From Chloroflexota bacterium (GTDB lineage Bacteria; Chloroflexota; UBA6077; FW602-bin22; CADDYW01), in the NCBI GenBank assembly GCA_021324795.1, contig JAJPIK010000118.1, forward strand, positions 62,001 to 126,000: a stretch of DNA of 64,000 nt, read 5' to 3'. Numbering within the stretch: the first letter of the stretch is position 1; each line of letters starts with the position of its first letter. A model generated the notes under the pieces. That model saw nothing but the letters and a program-made list of their open reading frames with translations. It searched no databases and was not told the DNA's origin. Position numbers and translations under genes: made by a program. Shown piece after piece: positions 47,117 to 55,704 of the stretch.

Positions 47117-48079
47117 TTATCGCCCAGCCTTTCGTGCACGTTGCAACTCGAGACGGTTCCGCAATTCGGACGGTAGCAACTCTTCATGCGCTCCGAGCCA
47201 GCCCCCAATCTCTTGTGCGCCGAGGCGTCCAAGCACCTCATGAATCGGAGCTCGTTGATCCGATGTCGATTTCGCTTGGGCGATCCGGATGCCGAGGATC
47301 AGGGCATCCCAGAGACGAAGCATGAGCGGCCGCTGATCAACGACACCGAGCGTCGTCCGGAAAGCCCGGGCATGCTCGTAGTGGCGGCGCAAAGTGTCGC
47401 GGGCGGTATAGGAGTGCGAGTGAATGACAACCGAATGAGGCTCGAATATGGTCTCATACCCCGCTTCGAGAGCACGCATGGCCCAATCGGCGTCCTCGGC
47501 AAATTCCATTTCGCGGAATGGGATCTCCTCCCAAACCGAGCGACGAATCGCTGCGCTTGTATTTGCAAAGTATACGTAAGCTCCCCGATTTGCTTCGTAA
47601 TCGCGCCAATCATAGATCACATTTACTCTTCGTGGCGTATGCTCACTCGTCAATTTCCACTCATTTTCAATCAGGAATCGGGTAATCGGATCACAGTCTG
47701 GGCGCGGACGATGGGCACTGTAGACGCCGGCGACAAGCACGTCTTCATCCATCGGCTGAAGCAAACTCTCGAGCCAATTTCCATCAGCGGGCGTCGCATC
47801 CTGAGTTAGATAGACCAGGTACTTCCCAGCCGCTTGTTGGGCGAGGAGGTTCCGGGTCAGGCCATGGTTGAAGCGCTCGGGGGGAATCTCAAGGACTCTT
47901 GCCCCCTGCGCAGCGGCGATCTCGCGGGTACGGTCGCGAGATCCCGAGTCGACAACGATCGCTTCGAGTCGTCTTCTGGTAGCCTGTCGATGCAGGGCCA
48001 TATCAAGAAGCTCTCTAATATACTGCTCGCCATTCTTCGTTGGGACAAGAATAGAAACGTCTACTGATTGACTTGTCAT
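47117..48079 (-). CDS. GT2 glycosyltransferase
   Basis: 320 residues with GT-A motifs: VDVSILVPTKNGEQYIREL, LEAIVVDSGSRDRTREIAA, YLVYLTQDATPADGNWL (Q-D-A in the D-x-D place) and FREMEFAEDADWAMRAL. This layout resembles RfbN/rhamnosyl-type transferases. It is one base from the next gene's start, so the two are tightly coupled. ATG at 48077-48079. Confidence 0.85.
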   Translation of the reverse strand: MTSQSVDVSILVPTKNGEQYIRELLDMALHRQATRRRLEAIVVDSGSRDRTREIAAAQGARVLEIPPERFNHGLTRNLLAQQAAGKYLVYLTQDATPADGNWLESLLQPMDEDVLVAGVYSAHRPRPDCDPITRFLIENEWKLTSEHTPRRVNVIYDWRDYEANRGAYVYFANTSAAIRRSVWEEIPFREMEFAEDADWAMRALEAGYETIFEPHSVVIHSHSYTARDTLRRHYEHARAFRTTLGVVDQRPLMLRLWDALILGIRIAQAKSTSDQRAPIHEVLGRLGAQEIGGWLGAHEELLPSELRNRLELQRARKAGR

Positions 48080-48277
48080 TTGATTTGCCCAGTAAGCGCC
48101 CTATTGTCTGGATTACCGTCAATCAGACACCGTCCATTCCTCCTCTTGATTCTCATCTTTTTCTGCTCATCATTGGTCGGTGGACCGAACGCGATCCTGA
48201 GCACTTTCGGTTGGCGGTCGCGACCCTCCAAGAGAGGGACGATCAGGTGGAGAGGCTGGAGCCGCGCACCCCTTGAG

Positions 48278-49234
48278 CTAGGACGGTTGGATCTGCTCCG
48301 ACATCCACGCGATCACCTCTGACAAGCCAAACAAAGGATCCGCGGGGAGTGGCAGATTCAAAAGCTTACGCGCCAGCGTGGCGTCGCCAACAAAGCTCAG
48401 CACCTCTTGTTCGCGTCGCGGGTGAACTTCAATCGCAACGGTCGAGCCAACCGCGGCTTGGACCCGCTCAGCAAGCTCGCGAATCGTCATTCCGTGCGAG
48501 TTCGCGACGTTGACTGCTTCCGGCAGCGCTGGGTGACAAGCCGCGCGGACGAGCGCCTCGACGACCAGGCCGACCCAAATAAAGTCGAGGATCTGGTCTC
48601 CACCATAGAGAATGAGAGGCTCGCCGCGCAGCGCGCGCTCGACGAATAATGGAATCACCCGACCATGGTCGCGCGGCCCATAGACGTTGGCCAGTCGGAG
48701 AACCCGCACATCCAGGCCCGATCGCTTGAAAACGCGGCAGTACAACTCTCCGGTCGCCTTGCTTGCGCCGTAGGCGTTTTTGGGCGCGAGTGGGGCAGAT
48801 TCCGAGACCGGTAGATGGGTCACGTCACCATAAACCTCGCGTGACGACGAAAACACGACTCGCGACACACCCTGGGCCGCCGCGGCTCGGAGGACGTTGA
48901 AGGTGCCGTCGACGTTCGTGGTGAACGAATAGACCAGATCCTGCTCGGCTCCAAGGACATTCGATTGGGCGGCAAGGTGAAAAACGAGGTCGGCACCGTT
49001 GAATACTCGCTCGACCATCTCGATCGAGCGGATGTCACCCTCGACGAACTGCAGACAGTCCGTATGCTTGGCGAGGTTGTCAAGATTGCCGCGCCTGAGA
49101 TTGTCCAGGACGACAATTTCGCCGGCGTAGTGCGCGGTAAGCAGATCCACCAGATGGCTTCCGATGAAGCCCGCGCCACCGGTGATGACGATTTTACGGA
49201 ACTGATTGAGGTCAGTCGCGTAGGAAGATTCCAT
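48278..49234 (-). CDS. NAD-dependent nucleotide-sugar epimerase/dehydratase (GalE/RfbB-like)
   Basis: 318 residues, extended SDR. KIVITGGAGFIGSHLVDLL; VFHLAAQSNV; VVFSSSREVYGD; the Tyr/Lys pair in NAYGASKATGELY; RLANVYGPRDHGRVIPLF. The fragment DQILDFIWVGLVVEAL matches UDP-glucose/UDP-glucuronate 4-epimerase-like enzymes rather than RmlB. Provides an activated sugar for the second glycan locus. Confidence 0.87.
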   Translation of the reverse strand: MESSYATDLNQFRKIVITGGAGFIGSHLVDLLTAHYAGEIVVLDNLRRGNLDNLAKHTDCLQFVEGDIRSIEMVERVFNGADLVFHLAAQSNVLGAEQDLVYSFTTNVDGTFNVLRAAAAQGVSRVVFSSSREVYGDVTHLPVSESAPLAPKNAYGASKATGELYCRVFKRSGLDVRVLRLANVYGPRDHGRVIPLFVERALRGEPLILYGGDQILDFIWVGLVVEALVRAACHPALPEAVNVANSHGMTIRELAERVQAAVGSTVAIEVHPRREQEVLSFVGDATLARKLLNLPLPADPLFGLSEVIAWMSEQIQPS

Positions 49235-49247
49235 GCTTATTCCTTGC

Positions 49248-50294
49248 CTACGGCCATCGCTCGATGCCGCCCCAGCGATAGGGCAAGCGCTGCTCGACGG
49301 ATAAAAGCTTCGGGAAGGTCAGGTGGGGCTCAGTTTGGTACCAATAGGCTGTGCTCGACCAGTCACCTTCGACGTCGTTGGCGTGGCCGTGCTCAATCGA
49401 GAAAAGCAACGACTTATTGAAGCGAATCGGATCTTCGATGTGGTAGCGATATTGGGAATGCTTGCCGGTGTAGTCGGCGTTGGTCTTGAAGTGGTAGCCG
49501 AAGTAGGGAGTGTAGAAGGTTTGCTCGAGCCGATTGTAGTTCCACGCGCCGCAGAAGTAGTCCTCGGTGCCGGTGCCATGCAGGCTCGGTGGCCAGGGCT
49601 CGCCGTCGATGAAGAACATATCGTCGCCTTCGCCCCACCAGCCCGGTTCCTTGAGATCCACGTCGATGTGGCAGCCCACGTAATGACCACGGCCTCGTGC
49701 TTCCAGGACGACGTAGTTATCTTTTCCGGTGATGTTCAAGCGCTGCCCACGCTCGCCCGTCGCGTCCGGAGGGCAGACCAGCGTCGGATTCTCGCGGCGC
49801 CATTGGGCGTGAAAGCGGCCGTAGTCGCCGTCGAGCCGGTCGTAGGCTTCGTAGTCAACGTAGTAGTAATAGATCACCTCGTCGTCGGTTTCATTCTCGA
49901 CGGTGATCTGGGCGTGGTGAGCGAAGGGCATTGGAAACCAGCAATTGAAGCCGCGATAGAACATCTGCAAGGGCAGTGAGCTGAAGTAGGTCACCTGGGC
50001 ATGGCCTAAGCCAAAGAAGTCGCCAACCGGCACTTCGACGCTCGGCTCGACCTCGTCGTCCCAACGCATGCGCAGCACGATCTTGCGCAGGTGGAAGGGA
50101 TCCCGGCAAGCGATCGTCGTCCAGATGTGGGTGATGCAACCTGCGCCCGGGATGTCGGCAAGGATCGCGCTCTCCCGTGGCGCGATGTGCAAGCGATCGT
50201 CGTTTCCGCCGCTTCGATCGAAGCTCGAGACGCGGCGCGACCGCGCGTCGCGAAGCTCTGCGAGATTTCTTAATGAAGAGCTGCCAAGATTCAA
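49248..50294 (-). CDS. Glycoside hydrolase family 172 (DUF2961) protein
   Basis: 348 residues: SSFDRSGGNDD, then LADIPGAGCITHIWTTI, VPVGDFFGLGHAQ, FNCWFPMPFAHHAQITVEN, CHIDVDLKEPGWWGEGDDMF, HGTGTEDYFCGAWNY. These are the conserved segments of DUF2961, now known to include alpha-D-arabinofuranosidases and difructose-anhydride synthases. TTG at 50292-50294 is the start: AGGAG precedes it by six bases. No signal peptide, so it acts inside the cell unless exported otherwise. In a glycan locus it may trim or transfer arabinofuranose-like or fructofuranose sugars; specificity inferred only from family. Confidence 0.88.
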   Translation of the reverse strand: MNLGSSSLRNLAELRDARSRRVSSFDRSGGNDDRLHIAPRESAILADIPGAGCITHIWTTIACRDPFHLRKIVLRMRWDDEVEPSVEVPVGDFFGLGHAQVTYFSSLPLQMFYRGFNCWFPMPFAHHAQITVENETDDEVIYYYYVDYEAYDRLDGDYGRFHAQWRRENPTLVCPPDATGERGQRLNITGKDNYVVLEARGRGHYVGCHIDVDLKEPGWWGEGDDMFFIDGEPWPPSLHGTGTEDYFCGAWNYNRLEQTFYTPYFGYHFKTNADYTGKHSQYRYHIEDPIRFNKSLLFSIEHGHANDVEGDWSSTAYWYQTEPHLTFPKLLSVEQRLPYRWGGIERWP

Positions 50295-50335
50295 CCTTCT
50301 CTCCTTCTACCACTACAGCCGCAGTTGCTCGGTCA

Positions 50336-50428
50336 TGTCATGCTGAGCGACCACAGGGAGCGAAGAATCTCTGTGAGACAATGACGCGAGGGGAGATTCT
50401 TCGTCGCTTCGCTCCTCAGAATGACAGA
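50336..50428. repeat. Dispersed inverted repeat, TGTCATGCTGAG/GCGAAGAATCT family
   Basis: Left arm TGTCATGCTGAGCGACCACA then GGGAGCGAAGAATCTC at 50336-50371; right arm GAGATTCTTCGTCGCTTCGC and TCCTCAGAATGACA at 50393-50426. They are near-complementary, with an intervening spacer of about 20 bases. A third copy of the left arm is at 55705. This is a known type of widespread intergenic repeat. It lies between the DUF2961 gene and the permease gene. Confidence 0.8.
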
Positions 50429-50442
50429 GTGCGACGGTAGGA

Positions 50443-51267
50443 CTACACTGTCTCTGCAAACAATGGTTCCAGCCACTTGAAGATAGCATATCCCAGCCCG
50501 AGCGTAACCAGCGAGACGAGCGCCGAGATGATCAATGGACCAGCCTCCGGGAATTGGCCGTCGATAGCAAGCTGCCGAAATCCACTGACGACCGGTGTCA
50601 GCGGATTGAGCTCGATTATCTCCCGCAAGCGCCGGGGAACGCGCTCGATCGGATAGACGACCGGCGTCAGAAAGATCCAGAGGGAAAGGATGACGCCAAG
50701 TAACTGACTGACGTCACGGTAAAACAAATTGGCAGCCGAGAGTAAGAGACCCAAACCAATTAAGAAGGCGAGCTCGATCACAATCGGGATCGGCAGCAGG
50801 ACGATCGTCCAATGGAACGGCACCCGATACCAGAGCATGATCACCAGCAAGACGCCGAAGGAGATGAGAAGATCGACCAACCGAGCGGCAATTGCTGCGA
50901 GGGGTAAGATCTCGCGGGGGAAGGCCACTTTGGTCAGCAGACCGGCCATGCCGACCAGGCTACCGGTCGCGTTGTTCAGGGAGTTGGCGAAGAAGTTCCA
51001 GGGGACGAGACCGCAGAAGACGAAAACGGCGTAGGGAGTCACGCCGACTGGCACCTGGGCGATCAGCGAAAAGACCACCGTAAAGACGGCCGCGGTCGCC
51101 AGCGGATTCAGAACCGTCCAATAGACGCCGAGAATCGACTGCTGATAGCGGGCGCGGACGTCGCGGAGCGCCAGTGTGCTGACTAGCTCGCGGCGTGCCC
51201 AAATCGCCGCGAGTAAGCGGGAGGGGGCGACGCTTAAAGTGTCCGTATCGTAAACAATCTTCGACAT
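50443..51267 (-). CDS. ABC-2-type polysaccharide permease (Wzm-like) without adjacent ATPase
   Basis: 274 residues with six hydrophobic segments. RDVRARYQQSILGVYW is the amphipathic N-terminal segment of this family; KVAFPREILPLAAIAAR is the cytoplasmic loop. No Wzt-type ATPase is adjacent; the only one in the window is at 6504. It might use that ATPase or one outside the window. It sits three bases downstream of a GT2 gene on the same strand. Confidence 0.9.
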   Translation of the reverse strand: MSKIVYDTDTLSVAPSRLLAAIWARRELVSTLALRDVRARYQQSILGVYWTVLNPLATAAVFTVVFSLIAQVPVGVTPYAVFVFCGLVPWNFFANSLNNATGSLVGMAGLLTKVAFPREILPLAAIAARLVDLLISFGVLLVIMLWYRVPFHWTIVLLPIPIVIELAFLIGLGLLLSAANLFYRDVSQLLGVILSLWIFLTPVVYPIERVPRRLREIIELNPLTPVVSGFRQLAIDGQFPEAGPLIISALVSLVTLGLGYAIFKWLEPLFAETV

Positions 51268-51269
51268 CC

Positions 51270-52565
51270 TTACTCGAGCCAGCGATCGATCTCATCGTCT
51301 GATACCGTCTGTCCCGCGCGAATTTTCGCTCGGCTTGCCGCGATCTCTGCCCAATGTCGAGCCAGATCCCCCAGGGCTGCCCAACGCGGCATAGCCCAGG
51401 CACGAGATGGATCCATCCCACGACCGGCGCGGCGCGCCGCTGCAAGACTTGCAATGCCGGCCGCGACGGTCGCTCGCCCGACTTGCCAGAATGCTCGCCG
51501 GGCTCTCGTGAGCTTGAGTAACATGAACAAACGATTCCGCTCGGTATAATACACGAATCGATCGGTCCAGCCAGCAGTACTCGTGCGATGGGCGTGGCGG
51601 ACGACTGCCTTCGCGGCGTAGACTACTTTCCAGCCGCGCAGCCGGGCTCGCCAGGAGAGGTCGGTATCTTCATAGTACATGAAAAAGCGCTCGTCGAACG
51701 CGCCGACGTCGGCGAGAAGGCTCGCGCGAATCAGCAAGCTTGCCCCACAACCGGCGAACACTTCTTCGGTCTGGTCGAATTGTCCCCGGTCCTCGGCGTA
51801 GTAATGGAAGCCGGGGCCGACGATTGCCCCGCGGTCGCGCCCTCGGCCGTCGCGGAAGACGAGCGAACCTGCATTCTGGATCACTGGCCAGATCGGTACA
51901 TCGGAGGGCATAGGCACTACGAGCGTACCGCCGGAACCTACCGTCGCCGGATGATACGGACCATCGTCGACCGAAACCAGGAGCTGGTGCCCGGCCGGTG
52001 CGACCAGCTCCAGACGCAAGAGTCGAGGGCGGTAATCGACCTCAACCGCTACACCGAGCTGACAATGCCTAGCAACGGGTGGCCCAAGAACTTCGACGAC
52101 CGTGGCTTGGTCGTCAAGCCAAGCGGTCCGCTGGACGATTTGCTGGCAGGGCCCGCCGGGAAGCTGACTGATCGCGACGCGGAGTCGATTGCGCATGAAG
52201 ATAAGCTTGCCAGTGGTAAGGCCGACGCGTGGGTCGTCGAGGGCCGGACGGATGAGCTCACAGAGCCAGTCCGGCGCAACGACCGTATCGTCATTCAAGG
52301 TGACGAAGAAATCGGCGGGCGCCGCGGCGAAGCCAAGGTTGCTGCCGGCCGCGAAGCCAAGGTTGTGTGCATTGTGAACGACCCGGACCCGAGGAAAATG
52401 CCGGGTGACGAATGCCCGGGTATCGTCGGTCGAAGCGTTGTCGACGACAACAATCTGGTAGCGGTCGGTCGGATAATCGAGCGCGGCGAGCGCGGCCAGG
52501 CACGGTGCAAGCTGCCGCCGGCCATTGTAGGTCGTGACGACGATCGAGACCGTGGGCCAGATCAT
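51270..52565 (-). CDS. GT2 glycosyltransferase with a long beta-rich insertion
   Basis: 431 residues. GT-A motifs: VSIVVTTYNGRRQLAPCL, IVVVDNASTDDTRAFV, FFVTLNDDTVVAPDW, and the C-terminal acceptor motif VGAFDERFFMYYEDTDLSWR. Between them (about residues 145-250) lies an insertion of strands (LRLELVAPAGHQLLVSV, GGTLVVPMPSDVPIW) not usual for this family. It may be a glycan- or protein-binding module. ATG at 52563-52565. Sugar specificity unknown. Confidence 0.83.
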   Translation of the reverse strand: MIWPTVSIVVTTYNGRRQLAPCLAALAALDYPTDRYQIVVVDNASTDDTRAFVTRHFPRVRVVHNAHNLGFAAGSNLGFAAAPADFFVTLNDDTVVAPDWLCELIRPALDDPRVGLTTGKLIFMRNRLRVAISQLPGGPCQQIVQRTAWLDDQATVVEVLGPPVARHCQLGVAVEVDYRPRLLRLELVAPAGHQLLVSVDDGPYHPATVGSGGTLVVPMPSDVPIWPVIQNAGSLVFRDGRGRDRGAIVGPGFHYYAEDRGQFDQTEEVFAGCGASLLIRASLLADVGAFDERFFMYYEDTDLSWRARLRGWKVVYAAKAVVRHAHRTSTAGWTDRFVYYTERNRLFMLLKLTRARRAFWQVGRATVAAGIASLAAARRAGRGMDPSRAWAMPRWAALGDLARHWAEIAASRAKIRAGQTVSDDEIDRWLE

Positions 52566-52601
52566 GCCAGCCGTGCCGTGATCGGTCGAGGGGTTCCTTC
52601 A

Positions 52602-52650
52602 ACCCCTAACCCCTCCTCCCACAGTGGGAGAGGGGCGAGAGGTGAGGGAA
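52602..52650. repeat. Hairpin repeat of the CCCTAACCCC family
   Basis: ACCCCTAACCCCTCCTCCCA then CAGTGGGAGAGGGGCG and GAGGTGAGGG form a hairpin with a perfect stem TCCCAC/GTGGGA, in the gap between PspA and the GT2 gene. On the opposite strand the tail reads CCCTCACCTCTCGCCCC, related to the copies at 33361 and 39550. Confidence 0.6.
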
Positions 52651-52664
52651 CGCGGTGCGGATAA

Positions 52665-53381
52665 TCAACCAGACGATTCAGATGATTCGCTCGAACCAGA
52701 GCTTGGACCGGAGATCTGGGGAGGACCGGAGACTTTTGTCTTCAGCTTGGCCAGCTCATCTTCGAGCTCGCTGTCCTGGGTCAATTGAGCAAAGCGGTCC
52801 TCAGTCGTGTCGTGCTGGAGCTCGCTGGCCGCCGAGGCGCGAGCTTCTTCCAGGCGAATCCGCTCGTCCATACGATTCAGCTCGCTGGCCGGATCGAAGG
52901 TTGACAAAGCCGCGGTCGTCTTGGCTATCTGTTGCTGCGCCTTGGCGCGACGATGGCGTGCGAGGAGCACTTCCCGATTGCGAACCGCACTGTCATATTT
53001 CTCTTCGAGCTCGTGAAGATCGGCCTTCGCCTTTTCCGTTGCCTGATGCTGAGCGGCGAGCTGATCCATGTAGACCTTAGCGTTGTTGGCGTAGTCCAGC
53101 TTACGGCGCAGCGCCTCGCGCGCCAGATCTTCCGAGCCCTTCTGGATTGCGAGCTCGGCTTTGTGCTGCCAATCGTCGGCAAGCTGCTGACTGCGTTGGG
53201 CGTTGGCCTCAATCTCCTTCTCATCCGCGATCATCTTCGCGACCTCGGTGCGCGCCTCGGTGATGCCGTCGCGCATGTCGCGGATGAGCTGATCGAGCAT
53301 CTTTTCGGGATCCTCGGCGTGATCGAGGATCGCGTTGATGTTCGCCTTTGAAATCGTAGTGATCCGGTTCAAGATGCCCAC
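52665..53381 (-). CDS. pspA: PspA/IM30 (Vipp1) family membrane-stress protein
   Basis: 238 residues. GILNRITTISKANINAILDH then AEDPEKMLDQLIRDMRDGI is the signature N-terminal amphipathic helix and hinge. A long coiled coil follows, with heptads until about residue 200. The tail is rich in Ser/Pro. PspA binds damaged or stressed membranes and forms ESCRT-III-like polymers. A near-consensus promoter lies just upstream. No PspF/PspB/PspC partners are seen in the window. Confidence 0.93.
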   Translation of the reverse strand: MGILNRITTISKANINAILDHAEDPEKMLDQLIRDMRDGITEARTEVAKMIADEKEIEANAQRSQQLADDWQHKAELAIQKGSEDLAREALRRKLDYANNAKVYMDQLAAQHQATEKAKADLHELEEKYDSAVRNREVLLARHRRAKAQQQIAKTTAALSTFDPASELNRMDERIRLEEARASAASELQHDTTEDRFAQLTQDSELEDELAKLKTKVSGPPQISGPSSGSSESSESSG

Positions 53382-53417
53382 AGTATCCTCCCCTCAAAAC
53401 CGTCGGATGCTGTGATT

Positions 53418-53446
53418 ATCTTACACCCGGATGGGTAGTGCGACAA
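53418..53446 (-). promoter_or_regulatory. Sigma70-type promoter for pspA
   Basis: On the minus strand TTGTCG (53441-53446), 17 bases, TAAGAT (53418-53423). The -10 box is about 35 nt before the pspA ATG. Confidence 0.6.
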
Positions 53447-53455
53447 ATAGGATCT

Positions 53456-54058
53456 CTAATGGACTGTCGCCCCATTTGCCTGGCCTCCGGTGGTGACTTG
53501 GACCTCGGATACCGGCGTCTCGGCGGTGGTTGGATTGGTGGGCACGGTAAGCTCGCTGATCTGGTGGGTCATTAGTCTTTCGATACCGTCGGGGAATGTG
53601 GCGACATCACGGCCAACGGTCAACGCCTCATTGGCTGGAAGATGATACTTGCCGTGCTGGACGTCCTCGGCGAAGCTTGTCGAGATCTCGTAGGCGATCA
53701 TCTCGCCCTGTGATCCGACGATGATCTCTTCCAGGATACCAAGGTAATTTCCCCCCTCGGTCATGACCAGCAATCCATCGAGCTTAATGTCTGACGTGAG
53801 GAGACGGTTGAGGTCGCGATCGGTGCGCGCACGAATCAGTCCATCAAGCGCTAAGATTGTCACCGCGTCGCGGCCGAAGCTGTGTACCTTCTCCATGGGA
53901 ATGATCTCGGCATCGTGTCGCCAGCTCGCCTCGGAGACGACCAGTGCGGCGATCTTCCGCCCATTCGGATCGAAGACGAGATCTTTGACCTCTCCAACAC
54001 GAACCCCTTCCGCCAAGCTAATGATCGGTAAGCCAATAATCGTCCGAGCCCGCCGCAT
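53456..54058 (-). CDS. PRC-barrel domain protein
   Basis: 200 residues with two PRC-barrel-like domains. The first reads ARTIIGLPIISLAEGVRVGE then VKDLVFDPNGRKIAALVVSE; the second LLTSDIKLDGLLVMTEGGN, LGILEEIIVGSQGEMIAYEI. PRC barrels bind RNA or regulatory partners (as in RimM) or serve photosynthesis H subunits; a specific role is not clear. It is divergent from the solute-binding gene. Confidence 0.8.
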   Translation of the reverse strand: MRRARTIIGLPIISLAEGVRVGEVKDLVFDPNGRKIAALVVSEASWRHDAEIIPMEKVHSFGRDAVTILALDGLIRARTDRDLNRLLTSDIKLDGLLVMTEGGNYLGILEEIIVGSQGEMIAYEISTSFAEDVQHGKYHLPANEALTVGRDVATFPDGIERLMTHQISELTVPTNPTTAETPVSEVQVTTGGQANGATVH

Positions 54059-54164
54059 CCTACTACCTCAAAGGCGCAAACTAAAGTAAACCATCCAGGC
54101 AATCGGCAAAATCTGTGCCGACCGTGGGGCCGCCCTGCAGGTCTGGTGATCAGGATGTCCAAAG

Positions 54165-54194
54165 TTGACATAGCTCTTTTCGGCGTGGTACCGT
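54165..54194 (+). promoter_or_regulatory. Putative promoter for the solute-binding lipoprotein gene
   Basis: TTGACA at 54165-54170 and a weak -10 TACCGT at 54189-54194 (18-base spacer). About 30 nt before the ATG at 54221, which has AGGAGG upstream. Confidence 0.4.
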
Positions 54195-54220
54195 TCTTGG
54201 GAACATCAGGAGGACCGAGG

Positions 54221-55684
54221 ATGACTGTCGAACGATCAGCACCACGTTGGGGGCGCCGGACGTTGCTGAAGGCTGGGCTGGCGGGGATCGTGCCGCTTCT
54301 GGCGGCCTGTAGCTCACCGTCGTCATTGATGCCCGTTGCTTCCTCGGGGTCGCGCTCGCAGTCGGCCGTCCCGGCCAGGGCGACGTCCCCGCCCGAAACG
54401 CCAACGCCGTTGCCTCAGCCCACGGCCACACCGATCCCGCTGCCCAAAGTGCCGGTCAACGTCGTGATTTGGGCCTACAAACCCGAGATCGTTCAAGAGA
54501 GCTTGGCTAGTTGGGCAACCGAATACCAGCAGCCGAAGTCGAACCTGATCGTCGTCGACGGTATGCTCGACTACGGCGATGTCGTGACCGCAAAGTTTAT
54601 TGCTGGCGAACGGATCGACTTCCTCTATGCCCAGGAAGATCTCGTCAATAAATGGTACAAGCCGGGCTGGATCCGGGCCCTTGATGACGTTCCTTTCGTC
54701 AAAGATGGCCTCCTCGCTCAAGAGTATCCCTGGGGGAAACAGAGTCAAAGTGCCTACGATGGCCACCTGGTCGGCTTGCCTTACTGGTCCGGTGGGCGAA
54801 CCCTCTACCTGAACCTAGAAATGGCCGATAAGCTTGGAATCAAGCCTGCCACGACCTGGGCTGATTTTATGAATCATCTGGCCCTGGCCCAGCAGAAGGG
54901 CATCAGCTATCCGCTTGCGCCCACCTGGGCGAAGGATTACTGGAATATGGGTCAGAGCATTTTCACCGAAGCCTATTCCGACGGCGTGTACATTTTCAAG
55001 TCGGCCGAGAGCATTGAACTCGACCTGAAAGGCAACGCCGGCTTCAGTGCGCTGCTCGCGCGTTGGAAAGAGATCTACGATAAGAAGTATGTTCCCCCGG
55101 ACGCTTTCTCGCGCGGCATTACCGCGGGTTACGCACCCACCACTTTCCCGAGCGGTAACTTTCTCTACGGCTGGGCCGACGACTACAATGCCATAGATTG
55201 GCAGGATCCCAAAACGTCGAAGATCGCCGGAAAGTTTACTAACCTCCTCAACCCCGGTAAGACCCACCAGGCACTCATCGCCGCGCCGATGTACTGTCTG
55301 GGCACACTGCACGACGTTCCAGACGATGTTCTCTTCAGCCTGGCCCAATTCTTTGCTTACATCGATCCGCAGACCCATGATTACACCGTGGCAAAGAAGT
55401 GGGCGACCGGCACCGGCTTGGGCACGAACAATAAGCAGCTCATGAGCGATCCGTCAGTGCTCGCGGCCTGGAAGCCATGGCGGAATGTTGAAACCTACGC
55501 CCAGTTCTTCCAGCATGGCTTGCCCAAAGAGGCACAAAAGCAGCTCTGGTACCGTTCCTGGGAAGCAGGCTTCCTCTCTGAGATTCAGGACTACCTGGCC
55601 GGCAAGCTCACCGAGGCGAAGCTGATCCAAAATGCCTACGACTCCCAAGCGCGCTTGCGGGTGCAGTATCCTGACATTACTTAG
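54221..55684 (+). CDS. ABC-type solute-binding lipoprotein with Tat signal, no permease adjacent
   Basis: About 487 residues. WGRRTLLKAGLAGIVPLLAAC joins a twin-arginine start to a lipobox (LLAAC). A Pro/Thr linker follows. The body resembles family 1 extracellular solute-binding proteins (sugar type): NVVIWAYKPEIVQESLASWA; GERIDFLYAQEDLVNKWYKP; DNVFSL-like LFSLAQFFAYIDPQT. ATG 54221 is chosen because AGGAGGACCGAGG precedes it and it gives a proper signal. The next gene is a peptidase, so no permease is seen. Confidence 0.85.
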   Translation: MTVERSAPRWGRRTLLKAGLAGIVPLLAACSSPSSLMPVASSGSRSQSAVPARATSPPETPTPLPQPTATPIPLPKVPVNVVIWAYKPEIVQESLASWATEYQQPKSNLIVVDGMLDYGDVVTAKFIAGERIDFLYAQEDLVNKWYKPGWIRALDDVPFVKDGLLAQEYPWGKQSQSAYDGHLVGLPYWSGGRTLYLNLEMADKLGIKPATTWADFMNHLALAQQKGISYPLAPTWAKDYWNMGQSIFTEAYSDGVYIFKSAESIELDLKGNAGFSALLARWKEIYDKKYVPPDAFSRGITAGYAPTTFPSGNFLYGWADDYNAIDWQDPKTSKIAGKFTNLLNPGKTHQALIAAPMYCLGTLHDVPDDVLFSLAQFFAYIDPQTHDYTVAKKWATGTGLGTNNKQLMSDPSVLAAWKPWRNVETYAQFFQHGLPKEAQKQLWYRSWEAGFLSEIQDYLAGKLTEAKLIQNAYDSQARLRVQYPDIT

Positions 55685-55704
55685 TCCTCCTGCCGCCTTT
55701 TGGC

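Noticed and set aside
48073..48276. 67-codon plus-strand frame between the GT2 and epimerase genes
   Set aside because: It starts with TTG without a ribosome site, runs opposite to its neighbours, and matches nothing I know, although the composition is plausible. The region is more likely the leader of the minus-strand GT2 gene.
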